The notes: generated by a model from the sequence alone, not told the origin. Counted from the first letter of the stretch, positions 18,816 through 27,824 are shown. The stretch: DNA of 64,000 nt from Foetidibacter luteolus (GCF_009650435.1 NZ_VVIP01000090.1:1-64000), one strand, 5' to 3'. Made by a program: numbers and translations.

Positions 18816-18930
18816 ATGGGCCCACTCGCGCCCTTTGCTGCATGGGACCTGGGAGCCCACTACCTTAAGGTAGCCAAACACAAAAAACAACGAATGAGCC
18901 CAGCCCCATACAATATGATGGGGTTGGGCA
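18816..18930. repeat. Cluster of palindromes in a gene-free gap
   Basis: The gap 18623-19111 has no credible gene. It holds a perfect 14-bp palindrome CTACCTTAAGGTAG (18860-18873) and, 24 bases on, a hairpin with 12-base arms GCCCAGCCCCAT / ATGGGGTTGGGC (one G-T pair) around an eight-base loop (18898-18929). No T-run follows, so it is not a standard terminator. It could be a protein-binding site or an end of the mobile element. Confidence 0.4.
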
Positions 18931-19111
18931 TCTACTCATTGTCCCGTGTTTGCGAAATTTCCCAGGTTTCTGCAACGAGACTCATGAATACGACACCCCA
19001 ACAATTATTGAAGAATCGCAAAAATACTTTTTCAGTCCTAAAGATAAAACAAAAGCTTTTGTATGCCAAGTGGATGACATCTTTTTTTAAGAATTTCTTC
19101 ATCCTTGCATA

Positions 19112-19351
19112 ATGGGCAGGTTGGACGATATAGATATAGATTTAAAACGTAAAATAGCTCAGCGGATGAAGGATTTAAGAATAAGCACGGGCAAAAAAAT
19201 GTCTGAATTCGCCAAAGATTCTGAGAAAGATCGCCAAAGTTTACACAGGTGGGAAAAAGGCAGAGGTGCGACTGTATATACAATAAACAAATTTTGCCGT
19301 GAAATTGGGATCACAATGAAAGATTTTTGGAACGATTCACTATTTGAATAG
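19112..19351 (+). CDS. XRE-family helix-turn-helix protein
   Basis: 79 residues with a single HTH: IAQRMKDLRISTGKKMSEFA, then DRQSLHRWEKGRGATVYTI as the recognition helix region, and a closing CREIGITMKDFW. Such proteins are common regulators on Bacteroidota mobile elements. It stands alone, ahead of the Crp/Fnr gene and the conjugation genes. Confidence 0.82.
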   Translation: MGRLDDIDIDLKRKIAQRMKDLRISTGKKMSEFAKDSEKDRQSLHRWEKGRGATVYTINKFCREIGITMKDFWNDSLFE

Positions 19352-19551
19352 CAATGCAAGCTGTAGGCTTTATGCATACAAAATTATTGCGTTCCATATA
19401 GCTCATTATCGTTTCAAAAAACGATTATTACATATTCATTCAAAGTTACTTTTTACAAAAATTTCTTCTCTCAACATAACCAGATACTACTCCCCTAATT
19501 TTATCTGTTGTTCTGCATGATATTAGATAATCATAACTAAAAATTTAAGTT

Positions 19552-20118
19552 ATGATACAATTATTTAAGCTGTTGGATGACATCCATCTGCTACCAGATG
19601 CCTTACGTGGCCATTTGAAGCGAATTCTTAAACCTGAGCGCTTCAAAAAGAAGTCCTACCTGTTACAGGCAGGCCAGTCATCGTCCCGTATATATTTTAT
19701 TGAACGTGGATTGGCCAGATGCTTTTACGAAGAAAAGGGTTCAGAAATAAACAAGTGGTTTGCGGCAGAAAATCATTTTTTGTTTGCTCCGGAAAGTTTT
19801 ATCCAGCAGGTTGAGAGCGATGACTATATCCAGGCATTAGAAGATTTGGTGGTTCACTCCATCAGCAAGCAGGAATTATATGAAATATATGATCTTTTTC
19901 CATGTTTTGAGCGCCATGGCAGAGTGATAGCCTTGAACCTGTATATGAGAGCCGAAATACTTGCCAATCTACGCCGGGGTAGCTCCGCAGAGCGATACAA
20001 TAAACTATTAGCCACGCATCCGGAATTAGTATTGAGGGTGAGAGCGAAAGACATCGCCAGCTACCTGGACATTGAACCTTCTTGGTTCAGCAAGATCAAA
20101 GGGGCGGCTGTCGCCTGA
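19552..20118 (+). CDS. Crp/Fnr-family regulator
   Basis: 188 residues. The cyclic-nucleotide-binding-like barrel covers about 20-120 (YLLQAGQSSSRIYFIERGLA and FIQQVESDDYIQALED), followed by a helix and a short HTH (VRAKDIASYLDIEPSWFSKI). This is the type seen in many Bacteroidota proteins that lack conserved cAMP-binding residues. Target unknown. The decayed gene at 7652 belongs to the same broad family. Confidence 0.85.
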   Translation: MIQLFKLLDDIHLLPDALRGHLKRILKPERFKKKSYLLQAGQSSSRIYFIERGLARCFYEEKGSEINKWFAAENHFLFAPESFIQQVESDDYIQALEDLVVHSISKQELYEIYDLFPCFERHGRVIALNLYMRAEILANLRRGSSAERYNKLLATHPELVLRVRAKDIASYLDIEPSWFSKIKGAAVA

Positions 20119-20348
20119 AAAAGTTTTTTGCAAATTTTTGAATTTGATGTGTTTCAACCATGCAGCAAAAGGCCATCCAGCCCTAATTTTATGTTGTCAT
20201 TCAAGGGAAATAATTTCTTACTCTTCCAGCTTGGCGGCATAAGTTTCCCATTAAAAAGATTATTCTCCTGAATGACTTTATCCGCACCTGGTATGACTGA
20301 GGATATATAACGGCCGCTGATGGCTATTGTTAATGTGTGTAAACGAAA

Positions 20349-20828
20349 ATGTGTGTTATGAAAATATCCGTTTCATGGGGAGATTTCTTCCTTGGCTGCG
20401 CCGTATTGACAGGCATTTGGTACCTGGTCGTTGGCGCGAAATATTACTACCAATCCATCAAAGACCGCCTGTTCAAAAATCCCTTCAAGACAATCAAAAG
20501 CGGTACGACCGAAATCGACAGGCCAGGTGTTCAACAAGCTTCACTATTCCAGCAACCAGAAAGCCTTGACAGGCAAGATGCGAAGGAGCGTGCTATAAAT
20601 ACTATTGTACATGAATTCGTTAATGAATTGAATGCCCTAATTGCGCTATCAGCAACAGATCAGTCGTCTAAAGATAAATTACTGCCAGCCTTACGAAAAC
20701 TGTTGTCAAAATATTCTTCTTTAGCGAATTCCCCGCTCAGGCAGGACATCCTGAACCTGATCCAAATGGAAACCGGCAAACATTGTCATATTCATTTTTC
20801 AGCAGATGAATTAGCGCAGTTATGGTGA
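20349..20828 (+). CDS. Hypothetical membrane-anchored protein at the head of the tra region
   Basis: 159 residues (ATG at 20349; an in-frame ATG at 20358 is equally possible). One membrane helix near the N-terminus (FFLGCAVLTGIWYLVVGA) is followed by a polar region and a helical domain (AINTIVHEFVNELNALIALS, ending in HFSADELAQLW). Topology suggests a small inner-membrane protein with a cytoplasmic tail. I know no named family; its position just before the conjugation genes suggests it belongs to the element. Confidence 0.6.
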   Translation: MCVMKISVSWGDFFLGCAVLTGIWYLVVGAKYYYQSIKDRLFKNPFKTIKSGTTEIDRPGVQQASLFQQPESLDRQDAKERAINTIVHEFVNELNALIALSATDQSSKDKLLPALRKLLSKYSSLANSPLRQDILNLIQMETGKHCHIHFSADELAQLW

Positions 20829-20906
20829 GAATGCCTTCGGATGCTAGCCATTAAAATTAAGAGTCATTTATTCAAACTATTGCTTCATAAGCCATGTGCC
20901 GAAGGG

Positions 20907-20945
20907 ACATGTGTGTATCATTTGTGATAATAGAAGAACACATGT
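20907..20945. promoter_or_regulatory. Nested inverted repeats upstream of the tra genes
   Basis: Outer arms ACATGTGTG (20907) and CACATGT (20939-20945) enclose an inner hairpin TATCA-TTTG-TGATA (20916-20929). It lies in the 330-base gap before the first small tra-region genes. Possible operator or structured leader. Confidence 0.35.
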
Positions 20946-21071
20946 GAGAGAACATAGGGCTATGTGAAGCAGTGATAAGCCAGGCCTGTGAAAAGCCGCT
21001 CAATCATCGGGATACGGAAATACCTGAGGAGATGGTGTGATGTATTGGGCCGCCAGGTTGGTGACGCTGAA

Positions 21072-21132
21072 GGGCCGCACACAAGAAGAGGGGTTGAGTA
21101 TTCATGAGGCAAGGGAAAGTGCGGCCCTTTTT
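21072..21132 (+). terminator. Terminator or attenuator hairpin in the tra leader
   Basis: Perfect 9-bp GC-rich stem GGGCCGCAC / GTGCGGCCC (21072-21080 and 21119-21127) with a 38-base loop, followed directly by TTTTT. It lies about 30 bases before the next start codon, so it can act as a leader attenuator for the conjugation operon or as a terminator of an upstream transcript. Confidence 0.6.
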
Positions 21133-21162
21133 ATTGTATTGATCAACAAAAAATACAAGGCT

Positions 21163-21441
21163 ATGTGTGTATCGAAAATGGGGAGGAGTCAAAGACTGGC
21201 CACCAGTCTCTTTGCAGTGTTGATGACTGGACTGTTGCTCTTTGGACTTGGGCTTGAGAGCAACGCCAAAATGTTTGGTAAAAGCTTTGACAGCAGCCAC
21301 GATTATTCCTGCTGCCAGGGAGGATCCCTGTATATCTTCCACTATTATGAAACCAAATTTTTCTGGTTTTCAACCGGTAGCGGTTATGATCAGGAATACA
21401 TAGGGTCCGGCACTTGCCAGTATCAATGCCCGGCAATGTGA
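21163..21441 (+). CDS. Small exported Cys-rich protein
   Basis: 92 residues from the ATG at 21163, chosen because the longer frame (from 21037) would run through the terminator-like hairpin. A membrane or signal helix (ATSLFAVLMTGLLLFGLGL) precedes a short exported part with CC and CQYQC near the end and many aromatic residues. No family recognised. The stop overlaps the next start as TGATG, so it belongs to the tra operon. Confidence 0.5.
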   Translation: MCVSKMGRSQRLATSLFAVLMTGLLLFGLGLESNAKMFGKSFDSSHDYSCCQGGSLYIFHYYETKFFWFSTGSGYDQEYIGSGTCQYQCPAM

Positions 21442-21854
21442 TGCGGCGGGGGTTTTATATCATTATAGGCAGCATAATAGTAATCTTAATATCCTGCAGA
21501 AGGGAAGGTCAAAACGCTGTGCTGATGCTAAGGCTAATGAAGCGGTTGCCTGCAGAACAGCAGGCCAGGATTTCATTCGGCAGGGACACGATAAAGTTAT
21601 ACGGCCGTGATACGATCCTGTATGCACGCAACCATGGCTCAAGGACTTTTAGAGTGGCTTCAATCGTGGGTTCTTACAGTTGTTTAAAGGCTTGCTATAA
21701 TAAGCAGGTGGTCAGTCCGGGAGATAGCCTTCGAATATTTGTGCGGGTCAGAGAAAAAGAAAATGGTGCGGCCATCACTCTGATTGGAAATCTGCGGGAT
21801 GGGCAACAGACGGTTCATTTGATCTGGATGACGCATGATAACCATGACAAATGA
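21441..21854 (+). CDS. DUF1573-like lipoprotein of the tra operon
   Basis: 137 residues from the ATG at 21441, which overlaps the previous stop (TGATG). The signal ends with a lipobox-like VILISC. The rest resembles the DUF1573 immunoglobulin-like fold: a short VGSYSCLKACYNKQVVSPGD segment and a beta-rich ending. Probably a periplasmic or outer-membrane lipoprotein. Its stop overlaps the TraE start (ATGA). Confidence 0.6.
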   Translation: MRRGFYIIIGSIIVILISCRREGQNAVLMLRLMKRLPAEQQARISFGRDTIKLYGRDTILYARNHGSRTFRVASIVGSYSCLKACYNKQVVSPGDSLRIFVRVREKENGAAITLIGNLRDGQQTVHLIWMTHDNHDK

Positions 21855-22243
21855 GTTTTCATCAAATAAAAAAACAACAGATTATGTGCAATGTGAAAAA
21901 AGAGGGAAAGAAAATCTTCAAGAGGTTATTACCGGATAGCTGCAAAAAGTATTATTGGGTAGCAGCTATTACCAGTTGCATGTTGCTGGTTAATACGTCA
22001 TCATACGCAGGCGGTGAGGAAGGGATTCAGGAGGCCACCGACCAAGTGAAAGGGTACTTTGATGCAGGAACAGATCTTATGTATGCAGTTGGCGCAGTTC
22101 TGGGATTGGTGGGCGCGGTAAAGGTATACCAGAAATGGAGTGCCGGCCATCCTGACACAGGCTCAACCGCTGCTGCCTGGTTTGGGGCATGTGTATTCCT
22201 GGTAGTAGTAGCGACCGTGCTTAAAAGTTTCTTCGGATTGTAA
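21851..22243 (+). CDS. traE: Conjugative transfer protein TraE (DUF4134)
   Basis: 130 residues. A signal/anchor helix is followed by the family core: GIQEATDQVKGYFDAG, a first membrane helix (LMYAVGAVLGLVGAVKVYQK), the linker WSAGHPDTG and a second helix (AAWFGACVFLVVVATVLK). This is the VirB2/VirB3-like small membrane subunit of Bacteroidota conjugation systems. Starts at the ATGA overlap with the lipoprotein gene, or 11 codons later. Confidence 0.9.
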   Translation: MSFHQIKKQQIMCNVKKEGKKIFKRLLPDSCKKYYWVAAITSCMLLVNTSSYAGGEEGIQEATDQVKGYFDAGTDLMYAVGAVLGLVGAVKVYQKWSAGHPDTGSTAAAWFGACVFLVVVATVLKSFFGL

Positions 22244-22272
22244 TCTGGTCTTCACGCATACAAAAAATCTTT

Positions 22273-22584
22273 ATGGCAAACAGTATTTATCAAATCAATA
22301 AAGGGGTAGGCCAGCCAATAGTTTTCAAGGGCCTACAGGCGCAATATATCTGGTACCTGGGTGGAGGACTGGTGGGAACGATGATACTGTTTGCCTTCCT
22401 TTATATCTGCGGTGTCAATGCATTTGTTTGTGTTGCCATAGCGCTAATTACAGGAGGGATGATCTGTCATTGTGTATTGAAGATGAGCAAAACTTACGGG
22501 GAACATGGCTTAATGAAAAAAATGGCTGCCAGTAAAATTCCCCGCCTGATTAAATCAAAATCAAGAAAGGTATGGAAAGGATGA
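22273..22584 (+). CDS. traF: Conjugative transfer protein TraF (DUF4133)
   Basis: 103 residues, the usual family length. It begins YQINKGVGQPIVFKGLQAQY, followed by two membrane helices (IWYLGGGLVGTMILFAFLYI and AFVCVAIALITGGMICHCVL), and ends in a basic tail. VirB3-like membrane component of the conjugation channel. Overlaps the TraG start by 13 bases. Confidence 0.92.
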   Translation: MANSIYQINKGVGQPIVFKGLQAQYIWYLGGGLVGTMILFAFLYICGVNAFVCVAIALITGGMICHCVLKMSKTYGEHGLMKKMAASKIPRLIKSKSRKVWKG

Positions 22585-25019
22585 TCGAAGATATTTTACC
22601 TGTGGCAAGTATGGAACACGATGCAATTCTGTCCCGGCAGGGGGATATTTCCTTTGTCTACCAGTTAACCTTGCCGGAAATATTCACTTTATCAGGTGAT
22701 GATTTTGAACATATTCATCAGGGCACTGTGAGGGCGCTGAAAGCGCTGCCACCGGGAACGATATTCCATAAGCAGGATATTTTTTTCAAAAAAAAGTTTG
22801 GTGCTGAACAACCATCAATCGACACGAGTTTTCTTGAACAGGCGGCTAACGCCTACTTTAAAGGACGTTCTTATTTGCAACACGACTGTTATATCATCCT
22901 TACTAAACAGGCAACAGGTCGAAAGCCATCCACCTCAGCTTTATCGAACCTGCTCCATTCCCGCCTGGTACCTGAACAAACAACCAGCAAGGACGAGTTA
23001 CAGTTGTGGGAGAGCCAGGCCAGCCAGTTTGTGCGGCTCATGAAAGAAGCTGGTATTACACTGAAACGCATGCCGGATGACGGGCTACGCAGTTCCGACA
23101 AGCAGGCAGGTTTACTGGAACGGTACTGTTATCTTCTGGAAAGCCCTGACAACCCATTAATAAAAGACGTTCAGCTTAGTAATGGTATCAGTGTCGGCCT
23201 GCAAAGCTGCCAGTTCTTTACGCTGTCCGATGCACCGGTACTGCCACCATTTTGCGGGCCCAGGATGACTTATGACAAATACAGCACTGACAAAACGGAT
23301 TTCTCTATCAGCTTTGCAGCCCCTTGTGGACTATTGCTACCGTGTGACCATATTTACAACCAGTTAATTTTTATCAAAGACAACTTTACCGTTCGGCAGA
23401 AACTGGAAAAAAAAGCCCTGCGGCTGAGGTCTCTTGCTGCCTACAGCCGGGAAAATGCCATAGCCCATGATGCGGTCAACCAATACCTGAACGAATCAGT
23501 CAGCGAAAGCAGGATACCTGCCGCGATGCATTGTAATATTATGACCATTGCCTGGAACGCCGAACAGCAAAAGGAGCAAAGGAATATGGTAACAGCCGCG
23601 CTGGCTGGCATGGAAGCGGTGGCAAGGCTGGAGACAGCGGGTGCCGCACAAATATTCTGGGCATGTATGCCCGGTAACGAGGCAGATTTTCCGATGAATG
23701 ACACTGTGGACACATTTATCGAACAAGCCTCCTGTTTCCTGAGCTGGGAAACCAATTACAGATCCTCCCCACCCGGCCAGGGCGTGCGTTTCAGTGACCG
23801 GCTGACAGGTTGCCCGGTATATGTGGACCTGTTTGATGCGCCGAGAAGAGAAGGCTATGCTTCCAATATGGGTGTGCTTGTTTGCGGCACTTCAGGCGGC
23901 GGCAAATCCATAACCATTAACCATATCCTGCGATCTGTCTATGACCAGGGTGCGCATTGCGTGACAGTGGATATTGGAGGCAGCTACAAGGGTCTTTGCG
24001 AGCTGGTGGGCGGTTATTATTTCACATACGAAGAAAATAATCCCATAAAGTTTAATCCATTCTTTTTAGCGGAAGGCGATACCATGGATACCGAAAAAAA
24101 AGAAAGTCTCAAAGCGCTGCTTGTCGCCCTCTGGAAACAGGAGAATGAAAATTTTAACCGCAGTGAATACGTAGCCCTGTCGAATGCACTAAAAGGATAT
24201 TATCAGTTCCTTGAAGAAGACAAAAGCATCTTCCCCTGTTTTGACACATTCTACGAATACCTGGATACCCGCTATGTCGAGGTACTCAAAAGTCATCATG
24301 TGAAGGACAGGGATTTTGATATCAGCAACTTTCTCTATGTGCTGCGGCCTTACTATAAAGGAGGCGAGTTCGACTACCTGTTAAATGCCAGGGAGCATCT
24401 CAATTTATTAAACCAACCCTTTATCGTCTTTGAGTTGGACAGCATCAAAGACCATAGCATCCTGTTCCCTGTGGTGACGCTCATCATAATGGAATTGTTT
24501 ATATCAAAAATGCGCAAACTACATGGAGTCAGAAAAGTGCTGACTATTGATGAAGCCTGGAAAGCCATTGCCAAAAGCGGTATGGCAGAATTCCTAAAAT
24601 ATGCCTTTAAAACCATCAGAAAATTTAACGGTGTCCCTATTGTTATCACGCAGGAACTCGATGATCTTATCTCCTCGCCCATTATTAAAGATGCAATCAT
24701 TAACAATGCGGATATTAAGATACTGATGGATATGCGCAAGTTCATGAACAAGTTCGACCGGCTGCAGGAAGCCCTGGGCATGAGCGACAAAGGCAAAACG
24801 ATACTTCTTTCTGTTAATAAGGATAACCGGGAGATCTACATTGATATCGGAGGACAGGTGATGAAAGTGTATAAAAATGAACTCTGCCCAGAGGAGTATT
24901 ATGCCTATACCACAGAAGGCAAAGAACGGGTCAAGGTAGCAGCGTTCGCTGCTAAATACGGAAGTATGGAAAAAGGAATAACTGAATTAGTAAAAGAGGC
25001 TAAAAAAGAAAGTTTATGA
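22572..25019 (+). CDS. traG: Conjugation system ATPase TraG (VirB4-like)
   Basis: 815 residues. The N-terminal half is the VirB4 N domain. Walker A is GTSGGGKS at residues 439-446 and Walker B VLTIDEAW near 655-662, with the following ITQELDDL as the sensor region. It powers channel assembly and pilus work at the inner membrane. The gene is intact. The stop overlaps the next start as ATGA. Confidence 0.95.
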   Translation: MERMIEDILPVASMEHDAILSRQGDISFVYQLTLPEIFTLSGDDFEHIHQGTVRALKALPPGTIFHKQDIFFKKKFGAEQPSIDTSFLEQAANAYFKGRSYLQHDCYIILTKQATGRKPSTSALSNLLHSRLVPEQTTSKDELQLWESQASQFVRLMKEAGITLKRMPDDGLRSSDKQAGLLERYCYLLESPDNPLIKDVQLSNGISVGLQSCQFFTLSDAPVLPPFCGPRMTYDKYSTDKTDFSISFAAPCGLLLPCDHIYNQLIFIKDNFTVRQKLEKKALRLRSLAAYSRENAIAHDAVNQYLNESVSESRIPAAMHCNIMTIAWNAEQQKEQRNMVTAALAGMEAVARLETAGAAQIFWACMPGNEADFPMNDTVDTFIEQASCFLSWETNYRSSPPGQGVRFSDRLTGCPVYVDLFDAPRREGYASNMGVLVCGTSGGGKSITINHILRSVYDQGAHCVTVDIGGSYKGLCELVGGYYFTYEENNPIKFNPFFLAEGDTMDTEKKESLKALLVALWKQENENFNRSEYVALSNALKGYYQFLEEDKSIFPCFDTFYEYLDTRYVEVLKSHHVKDRDFDISNFLYVLRPYYKGGEFDYLLNAREHLNLLNQPFIVFELDSIKDHSILFPVVTLIIMELFISKMRKLHGVRKVLTIDEAWKAIAKSGMAEFLKYAFKTIRKFNGVPIVITQELDDLISSPIIKDAIINNADIKILMDMRKFMNKFDRLQEALGMSDKGKTILLSVNKDNREIYIDIGGQVMKVYKNELCPEEYYAYTTEGKERVKVAAFAAKYGSMEKGITELVKEAKKESL

Positions 25020-25402
25020 AAAAGATCTTACAGTTATTATTTATTAGCGGGTTGGTTATTGGCGCCTGCCGGCAATCAGGCAAGGAGCAGCTCAAAGAAT
25101 TTATACCCGGCAACTATATACGGGCGATCAGTCACGAATTCGCTATTGGCAGCGATACACTGATAGTGTCCCGAATGGAAGATCAGGAAAATACCTTCCG
25201 GCTTATCAAGAATGCCGGTTTCCGACAGCGGCGTGACGGCATATTATTGCCGCTCCGTCATACGACAGATACATGGGTGGCAGTGCTTGATCCGGAAACA
25301 GGGTTGCTTCATGAAACAAGGAGGGGTAAGGTGATCTACTTTAACAGACAGGAAAGATGCCTTCTGGTGGGCAGCTCTAAATACTTCAAAGCAGATCATT
25401 AA
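25016..25402 (+). CDS. Small lipoprotein of the tra operon
   Basis: 128 residues with lipoprotein signal ending LVIGAC. The mature part is beta-rich and basic (HEFAIGSDTLIVSR and RRGKVIYF). No named family is known to me. Coupled to TraG by the ATGA overlap and 21 bases ahead of the TraI-like gene. Possibly an entry-exclusion or envelope factor, which is only a guess from its place. Confidence 0.65.
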   Translation: MKKILQLLFISGLVIGACRQSGKEQLKEFIPGNYIRAISHEFAIGSDTLIVSRMEDQENTFRLIKNAGFRQRRDGILLPLRHTTDTWVAVLDPETGLLHETRRGKVIYFNRQERCLLVGSSKYFKADH

Positions 25403-25423
25403 CGAGCCACATAAAAGCTTTAT

Positions 25424-26095
25424 ATGAAAAAACTTATTGTAGTAGTGGCCGCATATTGCGCTACACTCTGCAAAGCGGATGCCCAAAATATACCGGGCGT
25501 TGGTTCTGTAGCAGGTCTGGGAACCCGTATTGTCAAAGCAATTGACCTGAAGATTCAGCGTCTGCAAAACCAGCAGATCTGGCTTCAAAATGCTCAAAAA
25601 ATAATTGAGAATAACATGTCCCAATTGCACTTAAAAGAAATCGGCGGTTGGGTACAAAAGCAGCGGGATATGTACCAAGCTTTTTATGATGAACTATGGC
25701 AGGTAAAATCCATCATCACTCATTATCATAGAGTCCGCGAAATTGCTTCCAAGCAGGCAGCACTGATCAAAGCCTATCAACGCTTTTGGGATATGTTCAA
25801 GCAGGACAATCATTTTACTTACGGTGAAATAGACTACATGGCCAAAGTCTACAAAGGAATCATTGACCAGACTTTGCAAAACGCAGATCAGTTGTTGCTC
25901 ATCGTGAATTCTTTTACCACACAGATGACCGATGCTGCACGGATCACGATCATTGACCGTGTCGCCGCTGAGGTACAGGAGAATTACGATGATCTCACTG
26001 CATTCAATACACAAAACGCATTACTGAGCCTCCAGCGGTCCGGAGATGAGGAAGAAATAATGATGATAAGGAAGATGTACGGCCTTAGCCCCTGA
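25424..26095 (+). CDS. traI: TraI-like conjugation protein, copy A
   Basis: 223 residues with signal peptide (cut near CKADAQ). Mostly helical. The C-terminal part follows the TraI (DUF4141) pattern: FTYGEIDYMAKVYKG, then QMTDAARITIIDR and a Met-rich end, KMYGLSP. TraI-type proteins are periplasmic and resemble VirB5 in length and helix content, though that link is inference. The genes at 26163 and 27207 are diverged copies of the same plan. Confidence 0.75.
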   Translation: MKKLIVVVAAYCATLCKADAQNIPGVGSVAGLGTRIVKAIDLKIQRLQNQQIWLQNAQKIIENNMSQLHLKEIGGWVQKQRDMYQAFYDELWQVKSIITHYHRVREIASKQAALIKAYQRFWDMFKQDNHFTYGEIDYMAKVYKGIIDQTLQNADQLLLIVNSFTTQMTDAARITIIDRVAAEVQENYDDLTAFNTQNALLSLQRSGDEEEIMMIRKMYGLSP

Positions 26096-26162
26096 CCAAT
26101 TTATAAAACAGTGGCAGCCAGACTCGTACCTGATGGAAATTATATACAAATAAATAAAGATT

Positions 26163-26813
26163 ATGAAATTGATAATAATCCCCACAATGATGTTCCTTTT
26201 ATTTTTCCATCACCGCCTTAAGGCCCAGACTTTCTCCGAATTTTTTTCGCAGCGGAAAACACAAAAAAAATATTTACTGGAACAAATCGCTGCGTTAAAA
26301 GTGTATACCGGTTACTTAACAAAAACATACCATATCGCAAAGCAGGGGCTGGGCCTGATCAATACGATCAAAGCCGGTGAATTTGGATTGCATGCAATAT
26401 TCTTTTCGCGTTTAAAATATGTAAGCCCGGGTATCAGGCATTACACCAGGATTACGGACATATTAGCCATGCATTACTATATCGTTTCCACCAGCCGCAA
26501 CGCTGTGAAACAAGTACGCAGCAGCGGGTATATGCAGAACCACGAACAGCAATACGTTAGTGATGTATGGAACAGTCTTCTGGAAGGATGTAGTGAAAAT
26601 CTCAACAGCTTATCCATTCTGCTCACAGATGGCGGACTTGAGCTGAAAGACGATGAAAGGTTCCGGCGGGTAGATGAATTATACAGCAATGTGTTGGAAA
26701 GATACCTGTTCGCCCAACGTTTTACCGCAGATATCTGCAGGGTCATCGTCGAAAGGAAAAAACTGTCATTATCAACAATGCAAATCAAATCCTGGTATGG
26801 ATATACGGAATAG
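26163..26813 (+). CDS. TraI-like conjugation protein, copy B (diverged)
   Basis: 216 residues with signal peptide (FFHHRLKAQ). Helical. Likeness to copies A and C lies in the spacing of a Tyr-rich helix (HEQQYVSDVWNSLLEG) and a later LKDDERFRRVDELY, which matches MTDAARITIIDR of A and MSDEDRLAAIDR of C. Ends in KSWYGYTE. Diverged enough that it may have a different partner. Confidence 0.6.
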   Translation: MKLIIIPTMMFLLFFHHRLKAQTFSEFFSQRKTQKKYLLEQIAALKVYTGYLTKTYHIAKQGLGLINTIKAGEFGLHAIFFSRLKYVSPGIRHYTRITDILAMHYYIVSTSRNAVKQVRSSGYMQNHEQQYVSDVWNSLLEGCSENLNSLSILLTDGGLELKDDERFRRVDELYSNVLERYLFAQRFTADICRVIVERKKLSLSTMQIKSWYGYTE

Positions 26814-27210
26814 GGCTAGTCAAAAAGGTACGCTGATTACAGGCATCCTGGATGCTGTCACAGCCAACATGGAGATATTCGTCCGTGTAAGTAAAAAGTC
26901 AAAAGCAGAAGGCCTGTATACAGCCATGGAGAATGAATATATCGCAGCTAAGTTAAACGGTATTAATAAGGAAGGCAATCAATGCCTGGAAAAATTAAAG
27001 GAACTGATCACTTCCCGGCAGCCTGAAAACGAAAAATTAGAATCGTTGCGGCAAATGTACGCAATCATGCAGCGCCAGGCGGCTACTGCGAGGCATTTTG
27101 AAAAAGGATTTGCTAGACTCTCTGAAGCCAGAAAAAAGAAGTTATCAGAAATTGCCGAAGTTGAGAAACTGTTTGAAATACGCCGCCGGCGCAAAAACAG
27201 AACACCATGA
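26797..27210 (+). CDS. Coiled-coil protein of the tra operon
   Basis: 137 residues from the ATG at 26797, which overlaps the end of copy B by 17 bases; the frame is open upstream but that part lies inside copy B. No signal peptide. Highly charged and helical (AMENEYIAAKLNGIN, RRRRKNRTP at the end), so it is probably cytoplasmic and possibly nucleic-acid-binding. No family recognised. Its stop overlaps the next start (ATGA). Confidence 0.6.
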   Translation: MDIRNRASQKGTLITGILDAVTANMEIFVRVSKKSKAEGLYTAMENEYIAAKLNGINKEGNQCLEKLKELITSRQPENEKLESLRQMYAIMQRQAATARHFEKGFARLSEARKKKLSEIAEVEKLFEIRRRRKNRTP

Positions 27211-27824
27211 GAATAGTGATAATCATCCTGCTGTCATTTTTTAGCATGACAACGGCCAAATCGCAAGACCAGGAAATACAGCAACTCATCCTGAATGTGG
27301 AGAAGCTTGCTCAATTTAAGCAGATACTTGCCGACATGAAAAAGGGCTATGACATTGTTACAAAAGGATATACTGCCATCCGTGATCTCAGCCAGGGGAA
27401 TTTCCAGCTGCACAAACTTTTTCTGGATGGGCTGTTGGCTGTCAGCCCGGCCGTCAAAAAATATTATAAAGTCTCCGAAATCGTTTCCGGTGAAATCAGC
27501 CTGGTTAAACAATATAAGAAGGCTTTCAACAGGTTTAAGGCTTCCGGCGCTTTTAACCCGGATGAACTTGAATATCTTTTGAAAGTCTATAGTCATCTGG
27601 TGGATGCATCGCTCGAAGGTATCGGGGACTTAACCACAGTGGTTACGGCTAACCGGCTACGCATGAGTGACGAAGATAGGCTTGCAGCCATTGACCGGCT
27701 CCATGCAGAAATGAAAGACAGATTGTTTTTTCTTCGCTTCTTCAACAATCAAAATAGTGTGTTGCAGGTTCAAAGAATAAAGGAAGGTTTGGATGTTGAG
27801 GCGATGAGATCACTCACTCGCTGA
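27207..27824 (+). CDS. TraI-like conjugation protein, copy C
   Basis: 205 residues with signal peptide (FFSMTTAKSQ). Pattern as in TraI: KMKKGYD-like early helix (ADMKKGYDIVTKGYTAIRD), then FNPDELEYLLKVYSHLVD and RMSDEDRLAAIDRLHAEM, and a closing NQNSVLQVQRIKEG. Of the three copies this one is nearest to the canonical Bacteroides TraI pattern. Sits just before TraJ, as traI does in CTnDOT. Confidence 0.72.
   Translation: MRIVIIILLSFFSMTTAKSQDQEIQQLILNVEKLAQFKQILADMKKGYDIVTKGYTAIRDLSQGNFQLHKLFLDGLLAVSPAVKKYYKVSEIVSGEISLVKQYKKAFNRFKASGAFNPDELEYLLKVYSHLVDASLEGIGDLTTVVTANRLRMSDEDRLAAIDRLHAEMKDRLFFLRFFNNQNSVLQVQRIKEGLDVEAMRSLTR

Noticed and set aside
18816..19112. Plus-strand frame of 98 codons in the gap 18623-19111
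   Set aside because: It spans the palindromes and shows no coding character or homologous motif.
21037..21162. Longer start for the small exported protein at 21163
   Set aside because: The extra 42 codons would be translated through a terminator-like hairpin and lie before the signal helix.
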